Of a DNA stretch of 64,000 bases, positions 23,391-35,285 are shown in pieces. Made by a program: the position numbers and the translations under genes. Position 1 is the stretch's first letter; the number at the start of each line of letters is the position of its first letter. Source of the DNA: Micrasema longulum (lineage: Eukaryota; Arthropoda; Insecta; Trichoptera; Brachycentridae); assembly GCA_022494885.1 (NCBI GenBank), contig JAGVSM010005044.1, positions 1 through 64,000 of the forward strand, written 5' to 3'. Under the pieces are notes generated by a model that was not told where the DNA came from, did no database searches, and saw nothing but the letters and a program-made list of their open reading frames with translations.

Positions 23391-23740
23391 CAATAGGGAA
23401 ATATCACTCTTTTGCAGTTTTAAAAAAATAAGGATCTACGAAATACTGTCGAGAAAAAATATTCTCTTTTGCTTCTTACTAGTTGCATAAAAAATATTTT
23501 TAAATTTGTAATTTTAAATTCCAACAAAAAAGTCATTAAATTGGCCACGCCCCTAATACGTCGCAATTCATGTTCATTTTGAAGTTTGCTCCTAATTTTT
23601 TTAATGTTTTTTAACATTTTGAACATCGTCACAAATCTTGACGTCACAATTCCATATTGATTTTGAAACCACAAAGAATTATTCTGAATCTATTTCATAT
23701 ATTTTTATCGGTATTCATAGAATTTGATATTTCCCTATTG
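23391..23740. mobile_element. 350-bp MITE with CAATAGGGAAATATCA ends
   Basis: Perfect 16-bp inverted ends at 23391-23406 and 23725-23740. Inside are ggccacgcccctaatacgtc and two TTGACGTCACAA-type sites. Possible TA duplication if the ends are taken as GGGAAATATCA. Related copies lie at 24530-25077 (inverted) and 55006-55362. No transposase. Confidence 0.8.
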
Positions 23741-24078
23741 AGGATAACTCTGTTAACTTCCTGTTGTAATCGGTGCCCCGGAAGATAAACTCCAGATCTC
23801 GTCCACATCTACTCTACATCTACACCTACTCAAAATAATGTTAATCAAACCCTTTTTTAATGTGAAAACAGAGCACTCTGTACATGTAAATCAACCATAT
23901 ACGAAATTAAGGCTGTCATAACAATGCATCCTCCCGTGCATTGCACGCGATTAGTACCTGCTTGTTGAACCATCATTCAAAATGCATTTATTTAGTTATT
24001 TTATAGTGTTTTATTTTTTTATTTATTTAATTTTATTTGTGATTTTTACAGCTATTACATAAATAATAAGTGGATATA

Positions 24079-24439
24079 CGGGGTGTTCTTTAAACCCTGT
24101 CACATCCAAAACCACAATGATCAGTATGGGCAACAAGACATATTAGCATACTAAAAAAAATATATAAAACACAGATTTTTTTTTAAATAAAACATTTAAA
24201 AAAACAAATAGTTGCTTATTTCTGCAGGAGAGAAGTAAGAGGAGCGCAGCGCAGTATCAGACTCCCCCCTCCCTTCTTATCGTTTCTCCCCTGCAGAAGT
24301 AAGCAACCAATTGCATTTTTTATATAAAAAAAATGATTTTTTTTTGTTCTAAAAAAATATTTCAATATGCCAATGTGTCTTCTTGCTTATACTGATCATC
24401 GTGGTTTTGGATGTGACAGGGTTTAATATATGTACCCTG
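24079..24439. mobile_element. 361-bp MITE with about 75-bp inverted ends
   Basis: Both ends carry TTAAACCCTGTCACATCCAA followed by AACCAC and GATCAGTAT when read inward, and begin CGGGGTGT or CAGGGTAC with TA outside. The interior is also palindromic: gcttatttctgcaggagaga against tctcccctgcagaagtaagc around a GC-rich centre. TA duplication suggests Tc1/mariner-type mobilisation, but the inner TTAA could indicate piggyBac. Confidence 0.8.
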
Positions 24440-24529
24440 TATATTAACAATGCTAAAGCCAATAAAAAAAGTCAACTGTAAATCTAACAAAACATAATAT
24501 ATAGAAAAAAAAATACCTTCATAATAAAG

Positions 24530-25077
24530 AAATGTCGCATAATACGAATGCCGATAAAATATTTTAAACGAATTGGGAATAATTAATTGTATTTTCAAAA
24601 TCAATATGGATTTTGTGAAGAACTGTTTTCATGCATAACTTTAAAAAAGAAATTATAAAAAAATATGTCACTATAAAAACGTGACATTTTTGGTATTGAT
24701 AATTGTGTCGTTAAGATTTGTGACGATGTTCTGTATAAATTTAAACGGTTAGGAACAAAGTTTTAAAAATCATGACGTATTAGGGGCGTGGCCAATGCAA
24801 TAACGTTATTATTTTTCTTATTTATTTAATTACTTAAAGACAGTTTATTAGACATTATTTAAGACACATGAGTATACCATCATAAATATTTTATAGTATC
24901 AGAAACACAACAAACAAATATATGGCACATCAATAAGGTAAATAGTTAACTAAAACATTCGGAAAATCATCAAGGAGTTTTCCACTCAAATCCCTCATCT
25001 CTCATCTCTTGAAAATATTTTTTGTCCTTGAGAGGACAACTAAATTAAAAACAAAAAAAAGTTATATTTCCCTATTG
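24530..25077 (-). mobile_element. MITE of the CAATAGGGAAATATCA family, inverted and interrupted
   Basis: Contains gacgtattaggggcgtggcc at 24775, the inverse of the family's conserved block, and ends ttatatttccctattg at 25077. The other end near 24530 is diverged (cgaatgccgataaaa). A stretch of about 200 bp after 24840 is extra relative to the other copies. Confidence 0.65.
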
Positions 25078-25099
25078 TATGACTATGAGTACGACAATT

Positions 25100-25195
25100 A
25101 TATTAATGTGTGTGTATGTGAATGTGTGTGTATGTGCGTATGTGAATGAAAAGGTGAGTGTGCCTGTGTGTGTAGGTATATATATATATATTATT
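25100..25195. repeat. GT/TA-rich simple repeat
   Basis: Imperfect tgtgtgtatgtgaatgtgtg units followed by atatatatatata. The open frame across it is low-complexity. Confidence 0.85.
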
Positions 25196-26599
25196 TTTTA
25201 TATAACTTGTATTTATATTGAAAAAGATATAAGAGAGAGCTTGGGAATAGGTTTAAGTATTTTTTTTAGAAATCGTTTATACCTACTTTTGAAACCTTTT
25301 TAAAAATATTTAAGTGTGTAATAATTGTATTTTTTAAAAAGCATGGTAAATTTCAAAACCTTATTTGAAAAAAGGACACTTCATTTTAAAATTTAATTGA
25401 TACATATTGAATGAATTATGTGCAACGAGTCCTATATTATACGGTAGGTAACCACAAAATCCAGTGAATACGATGTAATGTCAAGGTAGGTATGACAATA
25501 TGCGTATGTTGGCTAACTTACACTTATACAGTTATTTTATGCACACAAGACTTGGTCATATAAGGCAACTAATTATACATCCATAAAGTTTACTTTACCT
25601 ACCACTCACGTATTTAAAATATTTATTTATTAAAAAAAATACAATGTTCACGGTTCAAGTACCTTTTAATTTTTTTTTCATATTATTGTATCTGCACATC
25701 AATAAGATATGCAAGGAAAAAATATTTAAAAAGCTTGCTATTTGAGATATCTTTAATTATTTTTTAAATGCATTGGCAAATGCATTTAATATATTCATAA
25801 AAAAAAAAAAATTAAGTGTATTTTGCATAGAATTAAGAATAGTCCAGAAATCGCATACGCACATCAAACAAAAGGCGACTAAACTACTCATAAATGAGTA
25901 GGTTTACATTTTGACCCATTTGTTTATTTGTAGACGTCGTTCAGTACGCAACTCCTGATTTGAATTCAATTATGCCGTGTTGTGTCCTTTTAAAGTAAAG
26001 AAATACTGCTAGGATCTTAAAAAAACAGGATGCAATCACATGTCATGTGTAATTAGCAAATTAATGTGTAATATAACAAATGCATTACTTAAAAAATAAA
26101 TTATTTTTTCATCTTTCAGATTGTCGAAGAAACAAAATGGAAATTTCGTTAGTGTTGCGAAAGAATTAATAAAAATTGGATCTCGGATTAAACAACTCCG
26201 TGCTAGAAATTTGACCGACATTATCTTTAAAACATCAAATATTATTTAACATGATATGAAAATATCCGTTTTATGTAAAATAAAATTTGTTTTATATTTT
26301 AAGTTAAAAGTTCATAAATTCAATTACTCTTATTAAATGACCCTTTACTTATCTACTCTGTTGTGTCAATCAATATTTCCGCGTGCACAATAAAATTTTA
26401 GAGAAATTAACAAATTGCTTTTTTTTTACCTTACATTTGTGTTATGTTTTTTTTTCCCATCAAGCAACATTACGCTGTGACCTCACGAATGCGCGCGGCG
26501 AAAGTAGGGCATAGTGGGGGAATTATTGGACATAGTCCGATGTATTCAAAAATGATTCTACGCTCCTACTGGACTATTCTTAATACTATGGTATTTTTA

Positions 26600-27030
26600 T
26601 TTAAATTTATTGCAACAGAAAGGGAAAACTTTTTGAGAAGGAAATATGGAAGTCTAGCCAATACAAGGCTTATGACCTGCCATTAGCTAGTTTAAATAAC
26701 CACCTTACACACTATGTAACATTCACCATTCTACCTTTGTTTGAATATCCACATTTCCTTAACTCTCCTGGCTGTTGGATTTTATGAAAAAAATGCCTCG
26801 ACTTCCATATTCCCTTCTCAAAAGTGTTTTCCCTCTCTGTTGCAACAAATTTATATTTTAATAACTCCCGTAGGAGGAAATCCAGCCTGTCTACAAGCAT
26901 TCGGACATACTTAAAACATTGTTTATTATAGTTTAAAAAGAAGTATACAAATTAAAAAAATATTTTCTCACGTTGTCTATTAAGTGAAATGATTTAGCCG
27001 GAAGAATCTCACTCACATGATAAAGTTTCA
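26600..27030. repeat. FB1 fold-back repeat
   Basis: Left arm 26607-26775 (ttattgcaacagaaagggaa to ttccttaactctcctggctg). The right arm is inverted from cgacttccatattcccttct to ctctctgttgcaacaaat (26850), followed by taggaggaaatccagcctgt, cattcggacatacttaaaac and aagaagtatacaaatt. Shows the full order of FB1 segments. Confidence 0.8.
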
Positions 27031-27184
27031 GCAAAACACCGGCCACAGAACAGCGTCTCTGTCTTTCCTGTAATGAGTCTTATATTCGTGCTCTCTTTTC
27101 TCTTCAGGTTTATTGATGTTTTAGCGACACATTCATTCTTCGCGTAGCAAATATAAATATTTTTTGGGTTCAAATCCAGTATAG

Positions 27185-27500
27185 TTATACAAATTTTACG
27201 TTCAAAATAGTACGTTCAAGGTAGGCGCCATCCAGAAGGCAATTTTTCGGCTGCTGTGGGCACCAGTCTATCGCTGTTCGTTCTATTTATGTGGTATCTC
27301 CAGAACATTATACTGGATCTGCTTCAGGTTACAATATCTTCTATTTCGCACGTTATTTTTATAAAGCGATTTCTGATCCGATCGCGCAGTGTTTCCAATA
27401 ATCGATCTGAGGACCCTCATCTCTGATGTTCTAAGCAGGTTCTTTGTTCTCGTGGTATCCGCTCGTGTTTCTACAGAATATTTAAAAAAATTCAAGAAAA
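27185..27500 (-). pseudogene. LINE C-terminal fragment
   Basis: Reads YSVETRADTTRTKNLLRTSE then MRVLRSIIGNTARSDQKS, the stretch after the palm in RTE-like LINEs (YGAETW... FEMRCLRRILG). The rest of the frame is degenerate. Confidence 0.65.
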
Positions 27501-29300
27501 ATCAGATTAAAAGTTTTTTAGAAGCATTTTATAATAAAAAACCAAATGCATAACCAGATTTTTATATATTTTTTTTTTAAACAAAAACTCAGCCATTAAA
27601 ATTATCAATTTATTCGAAAATGCTAAATATGACTATTATGATTTACCATTTGCCATTTACATCATCGTAAAAATAATATTATCGTACGCAAGATTTTAAT
27701 AATCCGGCAATAGAACTCATTTTGTCATATAATTTATTCGATACAATAAAATTATATTGTAGAGATGTTGGATCACTTAATATCTAGGATAATAACAAAA
27801 TCATAGCGCGGATAAATTTCATAATAAATTTATCGTTAATAATATTGTTATCGTAATACCTACGATTAAACCTACAGTAGTAGTAAAATACGTGTCGATA
27901 AATATAATTTTTATGATTATGCTTTATTTATATACATTTGTTCGTTATTTCAAGCTGTATAGAGCAGGACGATATCAGTAGTATATTAAAGTGTGGTTTA
28001 GTAAAAAACGTATAAAAGATAAACTTGAATTATTAGGTATTAGTACAATAATTTTGTATAATACGCTTAAGTTAATTTATAAATTAAAAAGCGAACTACA
28101 CCCAAGTGACAATTTGAAGGGTATTAGATACAAGGACTTTCACAAGTATTAAACGAGAAGTGGACATAATTTTAGGCTTCTTATGTTGCGACTGACTTGA
28201 ACTTTAAACAATCTGTTTTATAACATACTGACTGATGATCGTAAAAATGCCTTAGATATGTAAAAAAAACATTCTTTTATTTTTCTTCTGTACTCACCAA
28301 TTGTTCATTTTTGTCATTAAATTTAATTTATTTTTTATTTATGAAACCATCATATAATAATATTTTCATGCAAAATCTTAAGTGTTTATGAGCACCCAGA
28401 AAGTCTTATGGAAGCTAAAAACGTCTCTGAATTTAGAAAGTATTGCATATATGATCAAAAATACTACTAATATGTGTGTAATACTAATTTGTGCAATTGA
28501 TTATTATTTTAGGGCAACATATAGATAAAATAGAATATGCACAATACATTCTGCCACCTGTCGGCAAAATAAGCGACTAATTAATTGGAAAATAAGTCGA
28601 TAGATTGCGCTTTTTCTAATATACCTAAGTATTTAGCCTTCTAGCGAGAAAATTGAAAGGAAAATAGAGTGTACTTATTCTCAAGTAAGAGTTATTTGGT
28701 TTATTATAAACATCACATTGTTTTGATTAAAGAAGTAGATTATAAATATCAAGCAAAAATACCAAATTCATTTATATTTATTAACTAAAATTCAAGGGTT
28801 TATTCTAGTCTACACGAATGAATTTTAGGTATGTTTTCAGGTACAATAAAAAAATTATAAATCTAGCAGCCATTATTTTACCTGATATTAATTGATGTTT
28901 GAAAAATACTTATAGAAAAAATATGTGAAAAAAAAATCTAATTCAAAAAGTTACAGGCTAGTGTAAGGCGGGGGTATTAAAAATATAGCGCGCTTTGATT
29001 GTCATGATTGTAACCCTCCTAGTAATCTGAAATAAGAAAAAAAAACTCTTCATTTATAAATATGCTACAATCATCCAAGCCTTAAAAAATATAATAAAAA
29101 TTCGCAAAATAGCGTCTGTCTGAAATAAAAATCAATTGAATTAGGTCAGACCAGATTCATTACTAGCAAGTCCAGAACCTAATATCTAGGACTTTTCTAC
29201 ATACTCATTATTATATCTGTGGAGTCTTGTGATAGGCGAGTTTATTAAAACTTAGTATTGCAGAAACAGCCAGTAAACAATTATGGATAAATGTGGATTG
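27500..29300. other. No gene recognised
   Basis: AT-rich, no open frame above background, no clear repeat apart from simple A/T runs. Confidence 0.5.
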
Positions 29301-29369
29301 GATTTTGGGTTGGTGTTATCAGATGAAGTAAGGTCAATCTATAGTCTTCTAAAAACAACCAGGTGGCTT

Positions 29370-29475
29370 TTATACAAAAAACCTTAATGATCACCTTCTG
29401 AAAATAGTGTTGATCACAAAAAACACACCCTTAGCTCTAGAAAAATCGTACGGTATCGATGCTGATGGAAGGATT
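29370..29475 (-). repeat. Unclassified repeat, inverted copy of 18830-19065
   Basis: The inverse reads ggtacgatttttctagagct-like and gatcaacactattttcagaa, matching 18880-18965. Confidence 0.5.
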
Positions 29476-29629
29476 AAAGCCTCCTGAAATCTAGTTCTCT
29501 TATATAAATTAAAGTGGAAATAAGTCATTTTATTTTATAAATTCATAATTTTAAAAAAACGTGTAAATAAAAAACATGTTTTAATACAGAATAACATTTC
29601 ATACATTCAAAGTTTAAACAGGGTATCAT

Positions 29630-29910
29630 TCCATATTAGATCTGGCAAAATGCATATTTTTGGTTGTTAGTAGGTCAGCCAGACTTTACAAAATCACCAA
29701 GATTCCTTTAACACATAATTAAATTATTTTATAAGTTATAAAAACTAGCTTACTAAGGGATTCTTTACAATTAAGTACCCTTATATAAATACAAAATAAC
29801 ATGTTCAATATAATATAACACAACATACATCAGAGCTTTACTGGGGCTGGCTGTTTTCTGCAAAATGCACATCTTAGTCGTGTGATCAGCCAGACTTTTA
29901 AAATGATTGA
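29630..29910 (+). repeat. Short direct duplication about 220 bp apart
   Basis: gcaaaatgcatatttttgg ... gtcagccagactttacaaaa at 29645-29690 is repeated as gcaaaatgcacatcttagtc ... atcagccagacttttaaaat at 29858-29902. Between them no frame or known element. Confidence 0.5.
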
Positions 29911-30844
29911 AACTGTTCAAATGCCAATAAAAAATACCAACAATTATAATAAAATTTAATTGTTTTTAGAAATATAAAAAAAACTTATGAATGCATTCTT
30001 TTTCCTTTGTCACAGTTAAAAAACCTTCTAACTGTTTTGTAGACTTGATTTTTTACTCTTTTTTACAAAAGTGCTAATATCTCAGTACGTTTATTTGTGA
30101 TAGTTAATAATTTGAATCCGCCTTCATATAGTTTAAGGACAGTCTTAAGCATTCTGTTATTTGCGTTGGCAGATCTATATAGGTATATAAACTTTATTTT
30201 GATGTCAATGACTTATTTCTTTGTTTTTTTTTCTAGAACCCTCATACACTTTTTTTTAAATCTATACCTTTATTAAACATTTTTATTACTATAGCTAAAA
30301 CTACGTGTCTTAAATGCACTTATTTTATTTTAATTCTTTATAGTTTCAGATATCAAATGTATATAATACAGAATGAAAACCCTTGTTCAAGAAATGATTG
30401 CTTTCGATTTTTGAAAAATGTACTGCTTTTTGTGAATAACGTTTTCTTTTATAGAAATTATGTAAACTCTGAAACCTCTTTTTACACGTAAGATATGTAA
30501 CATACAGTAACTACCGTGTAAAAACACAGTATAAAAATGTATCAAAAAAATAATCTTATAAAATCGCCTGTACGAAGAAAAAATATTATTTATCAGAATA
30601 AAACGGGACGTAGGTACTTGAGTTGAGAATTACAAGCGCTAACCGAAACTATCTGTTACACGTTTTTTGTCAAACTAAAAACCAAACTAAAATCAAATCA
30701 ACAATTTGGAAAGCTTTTGTTCTATGCAATAGAGCTTAAGGGCTTTTCTAGAGAATTATTATTCTTAGAAAAAAATAGTGCTAGATAGGTTTCATAGTAT
30801 AAAAACCCATTCGAGATATTAAAAAAAAAAACTGATTAATATTA

Positions 30845-31094
30845 CATAATTCCATTTCCGCACCTAATGGTGCATAGGATACAACATTAGAACACCCATT
30901 GCAGCGTATCTTGATCATTTTTATACGTGAAGAAAAGATTATCAGTCTTACGCTTCAGGTACTAGTTCAGGGACTATGAAATATTTTAGTGTAAATACTT
31001 TTTTAAATAAATATTTTATATCAATCATGTCGGGAATCGAACCCGAAACCTCTCACATGGTAGGCAAACGCGCTAACCATTACACCACGAGGCC
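30845..31094 (-). repeat. tRNA-derived SINE, most complete copy
   Basis: Minus-strand head (31094 down to 31029) reads GGCCTCGTGGTGTAATGGTT, AGCGCG, a pseudo-anticodon region and GGTTTCGGGTTCGATTCCC: both Pol III boxes are intact. The body holds ttcatagtccctgaactagt and gtaagactgataatctt, and ends gcaccattaggtgcggaaat. Reference copy for the family. Confidence 0.82.
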
Positions 31095-31689
31095 AAAAAA
31101 CTACATTTATCATTTATTGTATCTAAAATATAACATGACATTATAATAGATTACATAATTTAATCGTCCAGGGGTTACATCGATATACGAAAAAAATATA
31201 TTGTTCAAGATATTTATACAAGTTAATTTTTGGACTGTGTTATTTCGAAACCGTGTAAAACGAGGTTCCAGTGCATTATGTTTTCCGTTAACAATTATAT
31301 GTTATTTTCTTGTAAATTATTTGTTCCTCACATGATAATTATCTAAAACTTTCTTGCAAATTATCCTCCGCAGTTTTCATGTAACATCAATTATATTGCT
31401 TTTCTATGAAGTAGTTATTAAATATTTTCTGTTAATTTAAATAACGTGCATTAACTATTTAAAAACCATCATAAACCCAATTTACGAAGGATGTTTGTTG
31501 TAAAAAATACGATAACATGTTCACATAATAATAAAATATAAACATGTTTTTTGAAACGTTACAATTTATTGAAACGTTACAATCAAAACTTTAAATATTT
31601 CAAAAAAGTTAAATAATAAAAGAGTGTGCTACAAGTAAGAACTTTGAATTTGTTTGTAAATAATAAATAATTTAGAGGTTATTTTAAAA

Positions 31690-31960
31690 CATTATATTAT
31701 CTTTTACGTAATATTTCATTTTTTCTTTCTTATGTTTCACAAAAGTATTTTAACTGTCTATGATTTATTATACAAGCAAAAAATCATTATCATTTTCTTG
31801 TATACCCACGAACAGGCCATGCCTTTGTGGGATTTTTTTGTTTACTATTTTAACAATTATTATATGTATATCATTGCTACGTTATTATGCTTTATTTTTT
31901 AATTTTCTGTTTTATCACTTATGTTTATTGTAAAAAACAAAAAAAAATAATTTAAAAAAA
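31690..31960 (+). repeat. LINE 3' region, copy of 60560-60740
   Basis: cattttcttgtatacccacg and aacaggccatgcctttgtgg match the inverse of 60610-60655 with few changes, and similarity extends over about 170 bp. The second copy is downstream of a LINE RT remnant, so this is its 3' tail without coding part. Confidence 0.65.
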
Positions 31961-32259
31961 ATATTTAAAAATGCACAAATCTGGCCAAATTATTTGTCGT
32001 TTTGCGTGAGAAATATTATCTCATACACCTAAAACGCGCACTCGTTTTAATATTTAATTTCATGGTAATAACCCTTTTGGTCAATTTCTCAATATAATTC
32101 TACCACAAACATTAAATTGCGCAATCAAATACCTAACCGCAGTTTACCGTGTTAAATCGACGATGTTAAAGGTAAGTATGATTATGCATCTTCCCGCGTG
32201 CGAGAATACGTAATAATTTTAAGGTTTCCCATTTAAATAAGCTTAGAGTATTTCCGTTT

Positions 32260-32450
32260 ATGAAGGCACTGTACAACTCTGCCCTGGAACGTCTAAAAGA
32301 TCTGTACATTCCAGATGAACTAGCTGCCAGCCGTTCCTCTTTTATATCAGCTACATCTATGGCGATAGAAAAAATCATTACACCTATACGCAACCAGCGC
32401 GCTAAAAATCAATGCTTTTTAAATAAAAAAATGCAAAACAAAATTCGGGC
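32260..32450 (+). other. Unassigned open frame ending in RTE-like LINE sequence
   Basis: 64 codons: MKALYNSALERLKDLYIPDE, LAASRSSFISATSMAIEKII, then NQRAKNQCFLNKKMQNKIRA. The frame and composition look coding. I do not recognise it; it adjoins a LINE remnant and is probably mobile-element derived. Confidence 0.35.
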
Positions 32451-32457
32451 ACTCGGT

Positions 32458-32605
32458 GCCCTGGAAGGCCGTCAGTGACGATCTTTTAGCTTTATTTGGT
32501 GGAACTTAAGGACTCGGGATTAAGGTAAGAGAAGACTAGAGTATTGGCTGGCGATATAGTCCCCTGGAGACGTCTGGTGATGTCCACACTCACAATAATG
32601 AAAAG
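32458..32605 (+). pseudogene. RTE-like LINE C-terminus
   Basis: Reads PGRPSVTIF, stop, LYLVELKDSGLR, stop, EKTRVLAGDIVPWRRLVMST. Parallel to PGRSSMTIFRPYSAELRGAG at 52406-52540. Two in-frame stops. Confidence 0.68.
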
Positions 32606-32730
32606 AAGAAGAAAAAAATAGCCATAGAGTTTATCCAGTGCGTCCTTGCACCGTTTCTTTTTATAATCTTTTTGGACTTCAATTCCATTAGATCGAAGAA
32701 TATCCATTTCCTCCTCTCAAAAACTATGTG

Positions 32731-33270
32731 ATTCAGAGTATGCCGATGATGCGGTTATAATTGACGACTCAGTCAAGGATCTTCAGGTCACTGTAGATAA
32801 GATAAATAGGTACTCCGCACGCATGGGTTTAAAAATTAATGTTGCAAAAACCCATGTCCAGTGTATCTCTGTCAAACTTAACCATCGAAAGGGTCAAGAA
32901 TTCTAAATACCTGAGAGTATATGTTAAAGAAACTGGAAGCTTTCAAAAAGAACTGGGAGAGCGGCTAGGAGTAGCAGGCGCCATATTCAAAAGTATTAAG
33001 AATGTTTGAAGATCTGATATTTACTCAGAGAAAACCAAAGCCCGTCAATAAAACGCCTGCATAACATCTATTCTTTTCTACAAATGTAAATCGTGGCACC
33101 TCACTCGGGCTCAAAACAGCAAAATACCGAGTTTTGAGAATAAGTATCTCAGAAGAATCTTCGGTATGCGGTGGTTTGTCTTTGTGAGAAACGAAGTCAT
33201 ACGAGAATGGACGCAGCAAACTCCGATGAGCGGAGGCGATACGGTTGGCTAGGCCATATACTGCGGATGC
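32731..33270 (+). pseudogene. RTE-like LINE reverse transcriptase, part 1
   Basis: RT palm with the catalytic YADD box: SEYADDAVIIDDSVKDLQVT then VDKINRYSARMGLKINVAKT. Further on KYLRRIFGMRWF and WLGHILRM appear in shifted frames. The element continues after the FB1 insertion at 33740, where the reading resumes RMPPESLYLSCLLY. Frameshifts make it dead. Confidence 0.8.
33257..33270 (+). repeat. Target-site duplication, left
   Basis: TATACTGCGGATGC, identical to 33726-33739, flanking the FB1 insertion. Confidence 0.88.
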
Positions 33271-33725
33271 TAACATGAACAACAACAGACATGAAGAACA
33301 TTTTACAGAAGGGAATATAGAAGTCTAGGCATCCACATGGCTTATGACCTGTCATTGGCTGGTTTACACACTGTGTAACATGTACTATTATGCGAATATT
33401 TGAACATCTATATTCCTTTGATTTTTCCATCTTTTGACGTTTGTGAAGTAAAGAGCTGAAACCCTAATTTTTGCGGGTGAGATTCACGCCTATAAATATT
33501 TATCAATGTTTTTACTTCTTTTTTGTTCACGTCGATTTATCAACAATGTTTTGAGTTTGTCTAAATTTTTGTGAACAAGGACTAGATTCAACGTCACTCA
33601 CTTTATAATTTCATCCGCAACAATATAGGTTTCAGCTCTTTAACTTCACAAACGTCAATAGATGGAAGAATCGAAAGAATATAGATCTTCAAATATAGGC
33701 AGAATGGTGAATGTTACGCAGTTTG
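33271..33725. mobile_element. FB1 insertion, 455 bp, with 14-bp target duplication
   Basis: Left part has agaagtctaggcatccacat and cttatgacctgtcattggct. The segment 33363-33455 (acactgtgtaacat to gtaaagagctgaaacc) is inverted at 33630-33725 (ggtttcagctctttaacttc to gtgaatgttacgcagtttg). The right arm lacks the outer ~100 bp of the left. Removal restores the LINE reading WLGHILRMPPESL. Confidence 0.85.
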
Positions 33726-33739
33726 TATACTGCGGATGC
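33726..33739 (+). repeat. Target-site duplication, right
   Basis: Exact second copy of TATACTGCGGATGC. Confidence 0.88.
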
Positions 33740-33990
33740 CTCCTGAGAGCCTTTATCTTTCTTGCCTACTTTACAAGGCATCAAGTTCTCGACGTCCTGG
33801 ACGTCCGCTGCAGACTGTTCGTCGGCAGTATATGTATGTCTGAACTACGGGACATGAATCTGAGTTGGGAGAACGCACGGAAGCTGGTAGACAAAAAAAT
33901 GCATGGAAGATCTTTGTGGAAACCACATGCTCCAACTAGGGAGCGGACGTGGAATGATGAAGACTGCCCAGTGTTTTTATTATAAATTCT
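33740..33990 (+). pseudogene. RTE-like LINE, part 2 (C-terminus)
   Basis: Continuation of the LINE at 32731: SSRRPGRPLQTV in one frame, then SELRDMNLSWENARKLVDKK and GRSLWKPHAPTRERTWNDED in another, the typical LRDMN.SWE.A ... W.SL.KPHAPT ending of this clade. Confidence 0.75.
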
Positions 33991-33994
33991 ATAC

Positions 33995-35015
33995 CCACTT
34001 AACTGTATGCTTCGTCTGTACGGACCAACTTTAAATACCATTTTTTAATATGAACTTCCTAAAGAAATAAAAATATTAATATATTTTCTTCTCTTTGGTA
34101 TTTAATAAATATTTCAATCATATTTTCGGGTTGATAATACAATTTCTTAAGCAACTAATGATCCGGGCATCCATCACGCATTCGACCACTCACTCGTATA
34201 TTTAATTACCTACCACCCACTTTAATATGTAATCAGAATGTTATAGTTCAATTGCAACACAAATTTATTTGCAACGATTAATTTACGGAATTAAAATACT
34301 ATGCGTCATTTATTGATGGCTACTTAACCCACATTAATTAGAAAATATCTCAATTGTGCAATGATGGTTGAATTCGTAGATTATTTTTATAAATATTAAG
34401 TGTTATTTAAACAGGCGAGTAATAATAACGAAGGGAAATCCAAAGCGATTTCGCGGAATCAAAGAAAGCCATTTTAGAACGTGGTTATGTAACGTGAGGG
34501 AAAAGAACCAGAATAGGGTATTTTTATGTTTTTTAAAAATTATTTTTGTTTTTAAATTAAATTAAATTATTTATTTATTTAATACTTTAGAATAAGTAAG
34601 TACTTTTCAGCCATCCAAAAAACGGACTGGTCAAAATTTTGTATTAAAAAACCATAAATATATATCAGAAGATACATACATATGATAAAATAAAATTTAA
34701 ATAACCTAATTAATTTTTAAAAAGCTGTTTTGTTTTATAATTATAAGTTTTAATAAAAATAAAAATTAAAAAAACAGTATGTTATACGTTTTAAATGATG
34801 AGGAATGTGGGATCAGATAGTGTGTTTGGAAGGAGAGAGAAAGAGGAACCAAGGAAAGAAAAAAAGCAGTAAAACTCAGGGAGTTCGGGATTCTGGGGAT
34901 ATGTAATAATGTGTCAGGCGTTTCTTAAAAGTGGCCAGATAAAAAAAAAATAACTGAATGTATATTTTGGATAATTGAAATTTAAAAAATATTTGGTCTA
35001 GCAACAATAAATAAT
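33995..35015. other. No gene recognised
   Basis: AT-rich. From about 34560 aattatttatttatttaata and a purine-rich block at 34830-34865 resemble a minus-strand LINE 3' UTR as at 15656, without coding support. Confidence 0.4.
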
Positions 35016-35019
35016 GCCT

Positions 35020-35285
35020 ACCTACTTCATCATCATCAATGGCGCTACAGCCCGTTGTGGGCCCTGGCCTCCTCAAAAATCTGTCTCCGTTCCTCGCTGC
35101 ACCCTGCGGCTCTTCTCCAGTTCGTCAGGCCAATCGCTGTAATGTCACTTTCCACATTATCCAGCCATCTTAATTTTGGCCTACCTCTGCTTTGTCTGCT
35201 TTCTGGAGTGGTATAAATAATATTTTTTAAGGTACGGTTATTATTCATTCTGTGCACATGGCCCACCATTGTAAACTACTTATTT
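35020..35285 (-). pseudogene. LINE C-terminus ending in ATG-repeat tail
   Basis: Open for 74 codons: MVGHVHRMNNNRTLKNI, PESRQSRGRPKLRWLDNVES, then TNWRRAAGCSEERRQIFEEA and a stop. The conserved GHV.RM, GRPKLRWLD and EEA.AHNGL blocks are all present. A gatgatgatga tail follows (35025-35040 on plus, inverted). Confidence 0.8.

Noticed and set aside
25079..25303. 74-residue open frame
   Set aside because: Translates GT/TA simple repeat (VCVYVNVCVCAYVNE); low complexity.
31029..31094. Possible tRNA gene
   Set aside because: A and B boxes are present but the stems do not form a full cloverleaf and a SINE body follows directly.
33662..33985. 107-residue open frame as one gene
   Set aside because: The first 22 codons are FB1 sequence, the rest is LINE C-terminus after the target duplication; a chance fusion.
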